Counted from the stretch's first letter, positions 32,269 through 41,940 are shown. The stretch is DNA of 64,000 nucleotides from Acidovorax sp. 106 (GCF_003663825.1 NZ_RCCC01000001.1:2364501-2428500), one strand, 5' to 3'. Translations and numbers: made by a program. The notes: generated by a model from the letters alone, not told the origin.

Positions 32269-32327
32269 CTTGTTGGGTGAAACGCCCGGGTGCCTTGGGT
32301 CGCACCGGGCGTGAGCGGGTCAACCCA

Positions 32328-34016
32328 TCACACCGTGGGGTTGCGCAGCTCGCGTCGCAGGATCTTGCCCACGTTGCTCTTGGGCAGCTCGTCGCGGAAC
32401 TCGATGTACTTGGGGCGCTTGTAGCCGGTGAGGTTCTCGTGGCAGAACGCCACCACATCGTCCTCGGTCAGGGCCGGGTCGTTCTTGATGATGAACACCT
32501 TAATGGCTTCGCCCTGCTTTTCGTCGGGCACGCCAATGGCGGCGCACTCGACCACGCCGGGGCACAGGCTGATGACCTGCTCGAGCTCGTTGGGGAAGAC
32601 GTTGAAGCCGCTCACCAGGATCATGTCCTTCTTGCGGTCAATGATGCGGGTGTAGCCCTGTGCGTCCATGATGCCGATGTCGCCCGTGCGCATGAAGCCG
32701 TCGGGGGTGAAGGCCTTGGCGTTTTCTTCGGGCTGGTTGTAGTAGCCGGTCATCACGTTGGGGCCTCGGATGCAGATCTCGCCCGAAGCGCCCTGGGGCA
32801 GGCTGTTGCCTGCGTCGTCCTTGATAGCAATGTCGATGCCTGGCAGCGGCAGGCCGATGGAGCCCGAAAACTCGGCATTGGTCACCGGGTTGTTGGTGCC
32901 AATGGCGCAGGTCTCGCTCATGCCCCAGCCTTCGATCATGGTGCTGCCGGTGACCTTTTGCCATTGCTTGGCCGTGCCTTCCGATGCCGCCATGCCCCCG
33001 GCCTGCGACACGCACAGGTGTGAAAAATCGAGCGCACGGAACTGCGGGTTTTGCAGCAGCGCGTTGAATAGCGTGTTGACGGCGGGCAGCATGTGGAACG
33101 GGCGTTTTTTCAACTCGGCCACAAACTTGGGGATGTCGCGCGGGTTGGGGATGAGGGTGAGGCTGGAGCCCTGGCGGATGGCCAGCAGGCAAAGCGTGAG
33201 CGCGAAGATGTGGTACAGCGGCAGTGCGGCAATGCTGTTGGCTTTGGTCACGTCGCCAATCTTGGCCAGCGCGGGGGTGAACCACGCCTCGGCCTGCAGG
33301 GTGGCGGCCACGATGTTGCGGTGCGTGAGCACGGCGCCCTTGGACAAGCCCGTGGTGCCGCCCGTGTATTGCAAAAAGGCAATCGAGTCGAGCGTGGCGG
33401 GACTGGGGCTCAGGGTGCGGTGCTCGCCCAGCGCCAGCGCCTTTTTAAAGGTGACCACCTTGCGCCCGTTGGTCAGCGGCAGGTCGTACGCGGGCACCAT
33501 CTTGGCCAGGTGGCGGACGGCAAAGGTGATCCATTTGCCAAACCAAAAGCCCAGCAGGTCGCCCATCGAGGCCATCACCACATGCTGGATGCCGGTGTGG
33601 TCCACCACCTCGGCCAGGGTGTGGGCAAAGTTTTCGAGGATGACGATGGTGGTGGCGCCAGAGTCTTTGAGCTGGTGCTCGAGCTCGCGGGCGGTGTAGA
33701 GCGGGTTGACGTTGACGCAGGTGTAGCCCGCGCGCAGCACCGCCGCCATGGTCACGCCAAACTGGGGAATGTTGGGCAGCATGATGGCCACGCGCGAGCC
33801 GGGCTGCAGCCCTAGCCCCTGCAGGTAGGCGCCCAGGGCACCCGACAGGCGCTCGAGGTCGCCGTAGTTCATCCAGCGGTCCATGCAGACGGAGAACGGG
33901 CTGCTGGCGTGCTTGCGAAACGACTCTTCCAACAGGTGGGCCACAGAGCGGTATTGCTCGGGTTGCACGTCGTGCGGTACGCCCGGGGGGTAGCTCTTGA
34001 GCCAGATCTTTTCCAT
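32328..34016 (-). CDS. fadD: Long-chain fatty acid-CoA ligase
   Basis: This acyl-activating enzyme has 562 residues from the ATG at 34016 (MEKIWLKSYPPGVP); the upstream extension to 34100 is non-homologous. The AMP-binding motif is YTGGTTGLSKGA (about 210), followed by GWGMSET, GDIGIMDAQGYTRIIDRKKDMI and the C-terminal catalytic-lysine region YKRPKYIEFRDELPKSNVGKILRREL. It forms acyl-CoA from fatty acid, ATP and CoA at the inner membrane face. It is a single-gene unit with its own terminator. Confidence 0.94.
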   Translation of the reverse strand: MEKIWLKSYPPGVPHDVQPEQYRSVAHLLEESFRKHASSPFSVCMDRWMNYGDLERLSGALGAYLQGLGLQPGSRVAIMLPNIPQFGVTMAAVLRAGYTCVNVNPLYTARELEHQLKDSGATTIVILENFAHTLAEVVDHTGIQHVVMASMGDLLGFWFGKWITFAVRHLAKMVPAYDLPLTNGRKVVTFKKALALGEHRTLSPSPATLDSIAFLQYTGGTTGLSKGAVLTHRNIVAATLQAEAWFTPALAKIGDVTKANSIAALPLYHIFALTLCLLAIRQGSSLTLIPNPRDIPKFVAELKKRPFHMLPAVNTLFNALLQNPQFRALDFSHLCVSQAGGMAASEGTAKQWQKVTGSTMIEGWGMSETCAIGTNNPVTNAEFSGSIGLPLPGIDIAIKDDAGNSLPQGASGEICIRGPNVMTGYYNQPEENAKAFTPDGFMRTGDIGIMDAQGYTRIIDRKKDMILVSGFNVFPNELEQVISLCPGVVECAAIGVPDEKQGEAIKVFIIKNDPALTEDDVVAFCHENLTGYKRPKYIEFRDELPKSNVGKILRRELRNPTV

Positions 34017-34312
34017 GCGAATTCCTTGTGCTCGCCAATGAGGGCCTGAGGCGCAATGGCGGGTTTGGCGGGTTGATAAACCGATCGGCCGCTGGGACAA
34101 GCGGCTTTCATTCCCATTCTGGGAGCACGTGAGGCAGCGCGGTTATCGGGCTTGTCCTAGGGTGGGGACGTTCTACGTCTCGCAGGCGACAGAAATCAAC
34201 CGAAATTTTGAGGGCAGGCTTGAAGTGTTGACGGCCCGGGCTGGTGCACACTGCCCGCCAAATTGCTCTGGCCTTGCCAGTCTCCTCACATTTCCCTATC
34301 GCGCCACTGCCC

Positions 34313-35209
34313 ATGCTTGCTCGCTCTCAGAAGGTGTTTTTGTTCTCGTTACTCTTGTACGCCGTGGGGTGTCTGGTGTGGTTGTGGCCCCACCGGCCGT
34401 GGCTGGCCTGCGTGGTGGCGTTGCTGCCGCTGCTGGTTTTTGTGGCAGTGATGGGGTTGGAGTTCGTGGCCATGCTGCGCCTTAATCGGCGCGATGCGGT
34501 GCCAGTGGTTTCGGTGTCCCAGCTGCTGAGGGCATGGTGGTGTGAACTGGGGGCGGCCTTGCTGGTGTTTTGCTGGCGCCAGCCCTTCTTGGCACACACC
34601 GAACCCGATTGGCTGCCTGCCCAGCCCAATGGGGCGCGGGGTGTGGTGCTGGTGCATGGCTTCATGTGCAACCGGGGAGTGTGGCTGCATTGGCTGCCCC
34701 GTTTGCGGGCTGCGGGCCATGCCCATGTGGCGGTCAATCTGGAGCCTGTCATTGGCTCCATCGACGCCTATGTGGATGCCATAGAGCAGGCGGTGCAGCG
34801 CGTGGCGGCTGCCACCGGCCAGCCCCCGGTGCTGCTGTGCCACAGCATGGGTGGGCTGGCCGCCCGGGCGTGGCTGCGGGCCGTGGAGGGCGATGCGCGC
34901 GTGCACCGCGTGTTGACTTTGGGCACGCCCCACGCAGGCACTTGGCTGGGCCGCTTCAGCCATGCTGAAAATGGCCGCCAGATGCGGTTGGACAGCCCCT
35001 GGCTGCAAGCCTTGGCGGGGCAGGAGTCACCCGAGCGGCGCAGCTTGTTCGTGTGTTGGTACTCGCCTTGCGACAACATCGTCTTCCCAGCCTCCACCGC
35101 TGCCTTGCCGGGGGCACAGCACCGCCTCATCAGCGATGTGGCCCACCTGCAAATGGCGTTGCATCCGTTGGTGGTGCAGGCCTGCCTGGATGAAATCGCC
35201 AAGCCCTGA
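34313..35209 (+). CDS. Membrane-anchored alpha/beta hydrolase (lipase-like)
   Basis: The 298-residue protein has about two N-terminal membrane helices (residues 8-55) and another hydrophobic patch near 80, then an alpha/beta-hydrolase domain. The oxyanion motif is VVLVHGFMCNRGVW (about 110), the nucleophile elbow LLCHSMGGLAAR (catalytic serine about 175), with a GTPHAGTWLGR segment typical of triacylglycerol lipase/PGAP1-like proteins and a C-terminal histidine (DVAHLQMALHP). The active site probably faces the periplasm. Substrate and partner are unknown. Confidence 0.85.
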   Translation: MLARSQKVFLFSLLLYAVGCLVWLWPHRPWLACVVALLPLLVFVAVMGLEFVAMLRLNRRDAVPVVSVSQLLRAWWCELGAALLVFCWRQPFLAHTEPDWLPAQPNGARGVVLVHGFMCNRGVWLHWLPRLRAAGHAHVAVNLEPVIGSIDAYVDAIEQAVQRVAAATGQPPVLLCHSMGGLAARAWLRAVEGDARVHRVLTLGTPHAGTWLGRFSHAENGRQMRLDSPWLQALAGQESPERRSLFVCWYSPCDNIVFPASTAALPGAQHRLISDVAHLQMALHPLVVQACLDEIAKP

Positions 35210-35241
35210 GGCAGGTTTCAGACTGGCTTCTACGTCTGGGC

Positions 35242-36117
35242 TCAGGCAGGTACGGCGGCTTCGCGTTCGTCGGCCGCAAACTCAGGCAAGCCGCGCAACT
35301 GTTCGTACAGAGGCGTGAAGTCCGCTGCGGTCATGTCAAACAGCTGCTCAAAGCTGTCGATCACGAAGTAGGTCTGCTGGTAGGTGTCAATCTTGTAGCG
35401 CGTGCGCATGGTGCGTTGCAGCTGTAGCGGCAGGCGCTGTGGCTCGGGGCTTTGCACCGCATAGGGCAGCTCGCCTGACGAGCTGAGAATGCCCGCACCG
35501 TAGGCCCGCAGGCCGTTGGCCTGGCGGATCAGCCCGAACTCGATCGTGTACCAGTACAGGCGGCTGAGCATCTCGCACGCCCCCAGCCCCTGGGCCTTGA
35601 GCCCGCCCTGGCCGTAGCGTTGTACGTAGTCGGCAAACACGGGGTTGAAGAGCAAGGGCACATGGCCGAACAGGTCGTGGAAGATGTCGGGCTCGACGAT
35701 GTAGTCAAACTCTTGCGGCTTTCGAATCCAGTCGGTGACCGGGAACTTGCGGTTGGCCAGCAGCGTGAAGAAAGGCACCTCTGGAATCAGCCCCGGCACG
35801 GCCACGATTTCCCAGCGCGTGGCTCGGTACAGACGGTCGTTGATTTCTTCGAAGCGCGGAATGTGGTCCTTCACGCCCAGCGAGGGCAGGGCATCTATGA
35901 AGGCATCGCTGGCCAGGCTGGGCAACAGGGCGCATTGGCGCTCGTACAGGCGCCGGTAGGTGTCGTGGTCGGCAGCGGTGTAAGCCGCGTGGTTTTGCGC
36001 GCAGGTGTAGCCCTCGTCTGCGCGAGAGTAGTCGCCACGGGGTGGGCGGGTGGATTGGCCGTAGACGACAGGGGGTTGTCCCATGGTTTGCTCCTGTGCC
36101 GCCCAGGCCCTGTTCAC
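35242..36117 (-). CDS. phhA: Phenylalanine 4-monooxygenase
   Basis: The 291-residue pterin-dependent hydroxylase converts phenylalanine to tyrosine. Iron ligands are the two histidines in PDIFHDLFGHVPLL and the glutamate in WYTIEFGLI; the fold signature RFEEINDRLYRATRWEIVAVPGLIPEVPFF is intact. A second start at 36084 (MGQPPVVYGQ) is equally acceptable. It is the last gene of hppD-Bug-phhA and feeds tyrosine into the homogentisate route. No carbinolamine dehydratase gene (phhB) is nearby. Confidence 0.95.
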   Translation of the reverse strand: MNRAWAAQEQTMGQPPVVYGQSTRPPRGDYSRADEGYTCAQNHAAYTAADHDTYRRLYERQCALLPSLASDAFIDALPSLGVKDHIPRFEEINDRLYRATRWEIVAVPGLIPEVPFFTLLANRKFPVTDWIRKPQEFDYIVEPDIFHDLFGHVPLLFNPVFADYVQRYGQGGLKAQGLGACEMLSRLYWYTIEFGLIRQANGLRAYGAGILSSSGELPYAVQSPEPQRLPLQLQRTMRTRYKIDTYQQTYFVIDSFEQLFDMTAADFTPLYEQLRGLPEFAADEREAAVPA

Positions 36118-36149
36118 TCTGCGGGCCGCACGCGCCCGACCTTTGGCGG

Positions 36150-37118
36150 CTAATTGATTTTGATTTTTGCGGCCTTGATCAAGAACTCGTACTTGTTGTA
36201 CTCAGACTTCACGAACTGCGAAAAACCGTCCAGGTTCAATTCCTCTGGCGAAATGCCCATCTTTTGCAGGCCTGCCTTGCCCGGCGCCGACTGCATCACG
36301 GCAGTGAATGCGTTGGCATAGCGGCGGGCGTCGGCGTCTGGCAGGCTGGCGGGGGCAAACAACCCAAACCAGGTCGACACATTGAAGCCTTGCACCGAGT
36401 CGTTGATGCTGGGCACGTCCGGCAGCGCCTTGTCGCGGCTGAGGGTGGTGACCCCCAGGGCCTTGAACTTGCCCGACTGGATGTGGGGCAGGGCCGATGC
36501 CAGGTTGTCAAACACCAGGCCCACTTGCCCCGAAGTCAGCGCCGCCAAGGCGGGGGCAGACCCTTGGAAGGGGGTGTGGCCCATCTTGGTGTTGGTCAGC
36601 GACTTGAACATTTCAGCCGCAATGTGGCCGATGCTGCCGTTGCCGCCAGAGCCGTACTTGAGCTGGTCCGGGTTCTTCTTGAGGTACTGAACCAGATCGG
36701 CGGTGGTGTTGATGCTGAGCTTTTTGGCTTGCTCTGCATTCATCACCAGCACATTGGGTGTGCGCGCCACGAGCACCAGCGGCTTGAAGTCCTTGATCGG
36801 GTTGTAGGGGAAGTTTTTGTAGAGCCAGGGGTTGACGGCATGGGTGGCAACAGCGCCCATGAGCAGTTGGTTGCTGCCCTTGGGTGACTTGGCCACCAGC
36901 TCGGCACCGGTGTTGCCACCTGCGCCGGGCTTGTTCTCCACTGCAATGGCGCCCAGTTGGGCTTTGGCACCGTCTGCCAGCAGGCGGGCAGCAGTGTCCA
37001 GCGGGCCTCCTGCGGGGTAAGGCACCACAAGGGTCAGCGGTGCGCCGGGGTTTTGTGCCAACGCAAGCGTGGCACCGCCGCACAGCAGTGCGCCAATGAA
37101 CAGGGAACGAAGCAGCAT
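36150..37118 (-). CDS. Bug-family periplasmic solute receptor
   Basis: The 322-residue protein has a signal peptide (MLLRSLFIGALLCGGATLALAQ) and the Bug/TctC fold: LTLVVPYPAGGPLDTAARLLAD, VENKPGAGGNTGAELVAKSPKG, and the conserved YGSGGNGSIGHIAAEMFK. Such receptors bind small carboxylates, aromatic acids or amino acids and are greatly expanded in Burkholderiales. No TctA/TctB membrane partners are here. Its position between hppD (61 bases) and phhA (32 bases) suggests an aromatic amino acid or a related acid as ligand. Confidence 0.9.
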   Translation of the reverse strand: MLLRSLFIGALLCGGATLALAQNPGAPLTLVVPYPAGGPLDTAARLLADGAKAQLGAIAVENKPGAGGNTGAELVAKSPKGSNQLLMGAVATHAVNPWLYKNFPYNPIKDFKPLVLVARTPNVLVMNAEQAKKLSINTTADLVQYLKKNPDQLKYGSGGNGSIGHIAAEMFKSLTNTKMGHTPFQGSAPALAALTSGQVGLVFDNLASALPHIQSGKFKALGVTTLSRDKALPDVPSINDSVQGFNVSTWFGLFAPASLPDADARRYANAFTAVMQSAPGKAGLQKMGISPEELNLDGFSQFVKSEYNKYEFLIKAAKIKIN

Positions 37119-37179
37119 GTGGGTTTCTCCGGATGCGAATGCTGCTCAGTATAGGTAACCGCCTGTTTCCAGGGGCTTG

Positions 37180-38313
37180 CTATTTGGTCAGAACACCCCT
37201 GCGCATTTGGTCCAGCTCGATGGACTCGAACAGCGCCTTGAAATTGCCGTTGCCAAAACCGTCGTCCCCCTTGCGTTGGATGAACTCGAAGAAGATCGGG
37301 CCCAACTGGTTCTCGCTGAAGATCTGCAACAGCAATTTTCCCGCTACGCCATCCACCAGGATCTTGCGGTCCTTGAGGGCCTGCAGCGGCTCTCCGTGGC
37401 CGGGGATGCGCTTATCTACCAGCTCATAGTAGGTATCGATGGTGTCGAGCAGGCGAACGCCGCTGGTGCGCAGGGCATCGACGGTGCTGTACAGATCGTC
37501 CGATCCCATGGCGATGTGCTGAATGCCCTCGCCCTTGTACATGTCCAGGTATTCCTGGATCTGGCCGGCCTTTTCCTTGCCCTCTTCGTTGATCGGGATG
37601 CGGATCTTTCCGCAGGGGCTGGTCATGGCCTTGCTCTTGACGCCGGTGACCTGGCCTTCGATGTCGAAGTATTTGATCTCGCGAAAGTTGAACACGCGCT
37701 CGTAAAAGTCGGCCCACTCGGTCATGCGGCCCCGGTGCACGTTGTGCGTGAGGTGGTCAATGTAGGTCAGGCCGTGGCCCTTGGGGTTCAGAGCCTCGTC
37801 GGCTGAGACGCCAGCCAGGGGCTCGAAGTCCACGTCAAAAAAGCCGATGTTGCCAATGTCGCCCGGCTTGGCGCCGTTCTTGCCGCGCCAGCGGTCCACC
37901 AGATAGATCAAGCTGTCACCCACGCCCTTGATGGCGGGGATGTTCAGCTCGCCCGGGCCTGCGGTGCCCGCGTAACCCCAGGCACCCAGGCCCAGTGCGC
38001 GTTCGTAGGCTGCTTTGGCATCGTGCACGCGGAACGCAATGGCGCAGACGCTGGGGCCATGCAGGCGGGCAAAGCGCTGGGCAAAGCTGTCGGGCTCGGC
38101 ATTGATGATGAAGTTGATCTCGCCCTGGCGGTACAGGGTGACCGCCTTGTGGCGGTGCCGGGCCACGGGCTTGAAGCCCATGCCCTCAAACACCTTGCCC
38201 ATGGCTTGAGGATCGGGGGCGGCGAATTCGATGAATTCAAAGCCGTCGGTGCCCATGGGGTTCTCCCAGGCGGCGGTGGCCTGGGTGGCCTGTTGGGGCA
38301 ATGCTGCGTTCAT
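37180..38313 (-). CDS. hppD: 4-hydroxyphenylpyruvate dioxygenase
   Basis: The 377-residue non-heme iron enzyme turns 4-hydroxyphenylpyruvate into homogentisate. Two vicinal-oxygen-chelate halves are visible; iron ligands are in [20 protein letters not shown] and [18 protein letters not shown]. It is first in an operon with a Bug receptor and phhA, and is transcribed away from an Lrp/AsnC regulator. The downstream homogentisate genes are not in the window. Confidence 0.95.
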   Translation of the reverse strand: MNAALPQQATQATAAWENPMGTDGFEFIEFAAPDPQAMGKVFEGMGFKPVARHRHKAVTLYRQGEINFIINAEPDSFAQRFARLHGPSVCAIAFRVHDAKAAYERALGLGAWGYAGTAGPGELNIPAIKGVGDSLIYLVDRWRGKNGAKPGDIGNIGFFDVDFEPLAGVSADEALNPKGHGLTYIDHLTHNVHRGRMTEWADFYERVFNFREIKYFDIEGQVTGVKSKAMTSPCGKIRIPINEEGKEKAGQIQEYLDMYKGEGIQHIAMGSDDLYSTVDALRTSGVRLLDTIDTYYELVDKRIPGHGEPLQALKDRKILVDGVAGKLLLQIFSENQLGPIFFEFIQRKGDDGFGNGNFKALFESIELDQMRRGVLTK

Positions 38314-38542
38314 GGTTAGGGCTCCGTTGTGAGGGACGTGTGGCCAGCTGCCACGGTAGCGTCCACTTTAGAAGCCCCCCAGATCAATAAAACAGCGTTT
38401 GAAGAAAGTGCTCTGACTGGCTTGCAAAAAAACTCTGTGTTTTTGCGTGTAGCGCAGGTTTTATGCGCATTAAGGGTTAACCATGATGTTTGTGTGCTGG
38501 TTTGCGCTGTGGCGTCAATCCGCCGCTTTCATAATCCCGGGC

Positions 38543-39025
38543 ATGACTGCTGCACACACGCTGGATCGCCTGGACAGTGCTGTCCTTCGCATCCTCCAAA
38601 TCAATGGGCGCGCCACTTACGACGACATTGGCGCCCAGATTGGCCTCTCGCCCAGCGCCGTGCTGCGCCGCGTCAAGCGGCTGGAAGAGGCCGGGGTGAT
38701 TGACCGCTACGTAGCCCTGGTCAAGCCCGAAGCGGTGGGGCTGGGGCTGATCGCCTACCTGAATGTGCGCCTGGAAAAGCACACCGAAAGCCACAAGCGC
38801 AACCCCATGGACCTGTTTCGCGCCAGCGTGCAGACCTGGCCCGAGGTGGTGGAGTGCTCTTCGCTGACGGGGGAGATGGACTATTTGCTTCGGGTGGTGG
38901 TGCAGGACATGGCGCACTACAGCCGCTTCATCATGGATACCCTGCTCAAGCACCCCAGTGTGCAAGACTGCAAGACCAGTTTTGTGCTGGACAGCGTGAA
39001 GGCCACGACCGCTGTACCGGTCTAG
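38543..39025 (+). CDS. Lrp/AsnC-family regulator next to tyrosine catabolism
   Basis: The 160-residue protein has an N-terminal helix-turn-helix (LDRLDSAVLRILQINGRATYDDIGAQIGLSPSAVLRRVKRLEEAGVI) and a C-terminal RAM ligand domain (VVECSSLTGEMDYLLRVVVQDMAHYSRFI). It starts at 38543, where CATAAT (38530-38535) lies seven bases before the ATG, suggesting a leaderless message. It diverges from hppD with 229 bases between, and likely responds to phenylalanine or tyrosine to control that operon. Confidence 0.9.
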   Translation: MTAAHTLDRLDSAVLRILQINGRATYDDIGAQIGLSPSAVLRRVKRLEEAGVIDRYVALVKPEAVGLGLIAYLNVRLEKHTESHKRNPMDLFRASVQTWPEVVECSSLTGEMDYLLRVVVQDMAHYSRFIMDTLLKHPSVQDCKTSFVLDSVKATTAVPV

Positions 39026-39174
39026 CAGCAGGTTCTTGTGTTGCGTGCCTGGCGCAGAGCGTGACCAAAGTCACGACAAACGCGCAAGGCTTGGCCGTCG
39101 GGCCCATATGGCTGCGGTGCCGTCTTGGAGGGCAGACATAATCCGCCAGCCCTCAGGACGGGCGGGAGGCGGAC

Positions 39175-40056
39175 ATGATCCAGATAGAAGGCCTGTACTA
39201 CGGCTATGGCCGGGCAGCGCTGTATGCCGATTTTTCAGCCCAGATTGGGCAACCGGGTATTTATGGCGTGTTTGGCCGCAACGGCAGCGGCAAGTCCACC
39301 TTGTTGCGGCTGCTGTGCGGCTTGCTCACGCCCTGGCAGGGGCGTGTACGGGTGCTGGGTTTTCAGCCCCGGCAACGCGCGGCGGAGTTTCTGGCCTCGG
39401 TCTACATCGTGCCCGAGGAGTTTCATCTGCCCAACCTGACCGCAGCCCAACTGGCGCGCACCCACGGCAGCTTTTACCCCCGGTTTTCGCACGCTCTGTT
39501 CAGCGACTACTTGCAGGTGCTGGAGGTGCCGGTGGACAGCCGGTTTGAAGCCATGAGTCTGGGCCAGAAGAAGAAGGCCGCCATTGCCTTTGCCCTGGCC
39601 ACCCAAACCCCGTTGCTGTTGATGGACGAGCCGACCAACGGTCTGGACATCGTGGGCCGGGGGCAGTTTCGTGAGTTGATGCGGCGGCCTGAGCAGGCAC
39701 AGCGCGTGGTCATGATCAGCACCCACCAGGCGCACGACCTGGAGAGCATCCTGAGCCATATCTGGTTCATCGACCAGGGGCGGCTGGCCCTGGCTGCCCG
39801 CATGGACGAATTGGCAGAGCGCTTGACCATGGGGGTGGCTGCCACTGCGCAGGCGTTGCCGGCGGATGGCCTTTTGTACCAGGAGGCCTTGGGCGCACAG
39901 GTGGCCTATGTGACCCGGCGCGTGGTGAGTGTGCCTGAAGAGGGTGCTCTGCAGCTGGAGCTTTTGTACAAAGCCTTGAGTTTGAACCGAGACGCCATGC
40001 TGCAAGCCCTGGCCACAGCGGATGGTGCACGCACCGCAGAAGGAGCCCTCGCATGA
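39175..40056 (+). CDS. ABC-2-type transporter ATPase
   Basis: The 293-residue ATPase has Walker A GRNGSGKST (about 35-43), signature MSLGQKKKAAIAFAL, Walker B LLLMDEPTNGLD and the switch histidine in ISTHQAHDLESI, with a C-terminal extension of about 80 residues. The pattern is that of exporters of the BcrA/YtrB group. CATAAT (39135-39140) and GGAGGC before the ATG give a plausible promoter and ribosome site. It overlaps the permease gene by four bases. The cargo is unknown. Confidence 0.9.
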   Translation: MIQIEGLYYGYGRAALYADFSAQIGQPGIYGVFGRNGSGKSTLLRLLCGLLTPWQGRVRVLGFQPRQRAAEFLASVYIVPEEFHLPNLTAAQLARTHGSFYPRFSHALFSDYLQVLEVPVDSRFEAMSLGQKKKAAIAFALATQTPLLLMDEPTNGLDIVGRGQFRELMRRPEQAQRVVMISTHQAHDLESILSHIWFIDQGRLALAARMDELAERLTMGVAATAQALPADGLLYQEALGAQVAYVTRRVVSVPEEGALQLELLYKALSLNRDAMLQALATADGARTAEGALA

Positions 40057-40883
40057 GCCAAGACACACCGTCGACCTCGCCACCCACGCAGGCATGGAAC
40101 TGGCAGCGTTTTGAATGCCTGGCGCTGGCCCATTGGGCAGAGCAGCGGCGCCACTACCTGGGCTATCTGCTGGTGCTGGCCATTTTGTATGCGGTGCTGC
40201 TGCTGTTGACGCTGGGTGTGTCCAGCTTCAAGGCCTTCGATGCAGAAGTCCAGGCTGTGTTTTATTTTTCAGGGCTCTTCCTGACGGGCTATGTGTTTGC
40301 GGGCCGGTACTTTGATGGCATTGCGCAGCGCGAGTCGGCCCTGCTCATCCTGATGCGGCCTGCATCGGTGTTGGAGAAGTGGGCCTTGTGCGTGCTGGTG
40401 GTGGGGGTGTTTTACCCGCTGGCCTACAGCACCCTGTTTTTGCTGATGTCTTGGCCGGTGCTGCAACTGGTGGTGTTTGTGCGGCCCTTGCTCAGCGAAG
40501 GGGTGGTGTCGCTGGACAAGTACTTTCTGTTTGTGCCGTGGTGGCCGCACGGTGGAGAGCACGCGGTGATTTCGCTGCGCGCCCAGATGGGGTTGTGGAT
40601 GGCATTGTGGGCGAGTCAGGCGTTTGTCTTGGCGGGCACGCTGTACTTTCGCAAGGCGGGCATGCTCAAGGCCCTGGTGGTGGGGTTTGCGCTGTTTGTG
40701 CTGACGGTGCTCTGGATTGTGGTGACGGGTGCCCGCACGGAATCCTTGTCCGTATGGTGGAGCCTGGATGCCGAGGTGTTCACTCCCTGGCTGCATGGGC
40801 TCAATGCTTTGGTGTGGATCGTGGTGCCGGGCCTGCTGTGGGGCCTGGTGTATGTCAACCTGCAAGAGAAAGAGCTGCTGTGA
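40053..40883 (+). CDS. ABC-2-type transporter membrane subunit
   Basis: The 276-residue protein has about six hydrophobic segments (starting near residue 40 with YLLVLAILYAVLLLLTLGV) and the aromatic-rich loops common in ABC-2 permeases. It has no sequence strong enough to name the cargo. Its ATG overlaps the ATPase stop, and its stop overlaps the next start as TGATG, so the three genes form a tightly coupled operon. Confidence 0.85.
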   Translation: MSQDTPSTSPPTQAWNWQRFECLALAHWAEQRRHYLGYLLVLAILYAVLLLLTLGVSSFKAFDAEVQAVFYFSGLFLTGYVFAGRYFDGIAQRESALLILMRPASVLEKWALCVLVVGVFYPLAYSTLFLLMSWPVLQLVVFVRPLLSEGVVSLDKYFLFVPWWPHGGEHAVISLRAQMGLWMALWASQAFVLAGTLYFRKAGMLKALVVGFALFVLTVLWIVVTGARTESLSVWWSLDAEVFTPWLHGLNALVWIVVPGLLWGLVYVNLQEKELL

Positions 40884-41815
40884 TGGCCTTCACCACGGCA
40901 CAGGGCCGTCGCCGCCGAGGCCCCTGGATTTTTTTGGCCGCCTTGCTGCTCTTTTGGGGTGGTTTGGGGTTGACGGGCCTCAAGGTGCTCAAGCCACGCG
41001 ATCGGTCAGACCCCGCCTTTGTGCTGGATGCCCAGGACATTGCCGGCCTGACCCGCTTGCAGATTGTGCAGGGCGCCGATGCAGGAGGCTATCGGCGTTC
41101 GGTGGATGTCGAGGTTGGGGTGGGCCAAGGCATTCAGGCGCGCACCTATGACTGGGGACAAACGGCCACTTACGCAGATGATGGTGCGCATCGGCTGGGA
41201 GCGTTCCGGGAGGGCAACACCCTGGTGATCATTGCTGCCCAGGAGCCCGCGACGCAGGCCCCTGGGCGCCGCAAGCGCTGGCCACGGCTGCATTCCGTCA
41301 CGGTGCCAGCGCAGTTTCGTCATCTGGTGGTGGCGGAGGCTGACATCCATGCCGTGGAGCCGCTCGCTGAGCTGCGAGTGGATGGCGTCGCTGTGCGAGT
41401 CAGTGGCAACGTGGCCTCGCTCGATTTGCGTGCGGCCCAGGCGGACTGCAGCGACTGCAGCACGTCAAAAGGCGGTCGCAGTGGGGCCGAAATGTCAGCC
41501 TGCGATCCAGTACGGCCATCAGAGAGCAAGGTAGCGCTGCGCGTAGATGCCTCTGCCATGCAGGAGGTGGTGGTGAGCGCTGCCACGGGCAGTGTGGCGC
41601 TGACGAAGTCGCAAGGGCTGCAACGCCTGCACCTGCTCATTGGGCATGAGGTGGGGGTGTCCGTGGACCGTGCCCACGTCTTGCTGCCCGGTGCTCAGCC
41701 GGTGCTGGAGGCGGGGGCTCAGCCTTTGCCGGGCGATTCGGCATGCGCGCAGGCTCAGCCCGTCGTGTCGAAGCCGTCGGTTCGGCAGGCGCTGTACTGG
41801 AAACCCCTGTCTTGA
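40883..41815 (+). CDS. Membrane-anchored protein, possibly GIN/DUF2807-like, of ABC operon
   Basis: The 310-residue protein has one N-terminal membrane helix (about residues 13-35) after a basic start, so most of it is periplasmic. The C-terminal 200 residues show short repeating beta segments (LHSVTVPAQFRHLVVAEADI, LRVDGVAVRVSGNVASLDL), as in DUF2807/GIN-type beta-helices. A low-complexity insert carries paired cysteines (ADCSDCSTSKGG, SACDP). The start ATG overlaps the permease stop by one base; the upstream open frame is a shadow of the permease gene. I assign no function. Confidence 0.75.
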   Translation: MAFTTAQGRRRRGPWIFLAALLLFWGGLGLTGLKVLKPRDRSDPAFVLDAQDIAGLTRLQIVQGADAGGYRRSVDVEVGVGQGIQARTYDWGQTATYADDGAHRLGAFREGNTLVIIAAQEPATQAPGRRKRWPRLHSVTVPAQFRHLVVAEADIHAVEPLAELRVDGVAVRVSGNVASLDLRAAQADCSDCSTSKGGRSGAEMSACDPVRPSESKVALRVDASAMQEVVVSAATGSVALTKSQGLQRLHLLIGHEVGVSVDRAHVLLPGAQPVLEAGAQPLPGDSACAQAQPVVSKPSVRQALYWKPLS

Positions 41816-41919
41816 AAGCCTGGGGCCCCCCGGGTAAGGTGATTTGGCTGCGTTGGCAGCGCCCATGAGGCAGTTTGGGTGCACTTGGCAGGTGCCGGAG
41901 GTCTGGGGTGGTGGCTCTA

Positions 41920-41940
41920 TTTTGCTGCGTTGCAGCAAAA
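41920..41940. other. Perfect 9-3-9 palindrome before acetyltransferase gene
   Basis: TTTTGCTGC (41920-41928) and GCAGCAAAA (41932-41940) pair perfectly around GTT. It could be the end of the ABC operon transcript or an operator for the following acetyltransferase gene; the A-run on one side and T-run on the other fit a bidirectional terminator. Confidence 0.5.

Noticed and set aside
39060..39075. CGTGAC-CAAA-GTCACG hairpin after the Lrp gene as a terminator
   Set aside because: There is no T-run and the stem is only six pairs; it could equally be chance.
40379..40882. Upstream extension of the third ABC-operon gene
   Set aside because: It runs inside the permease gene; the TGATG overlap at 40881-40885 gives a natural coupled start.
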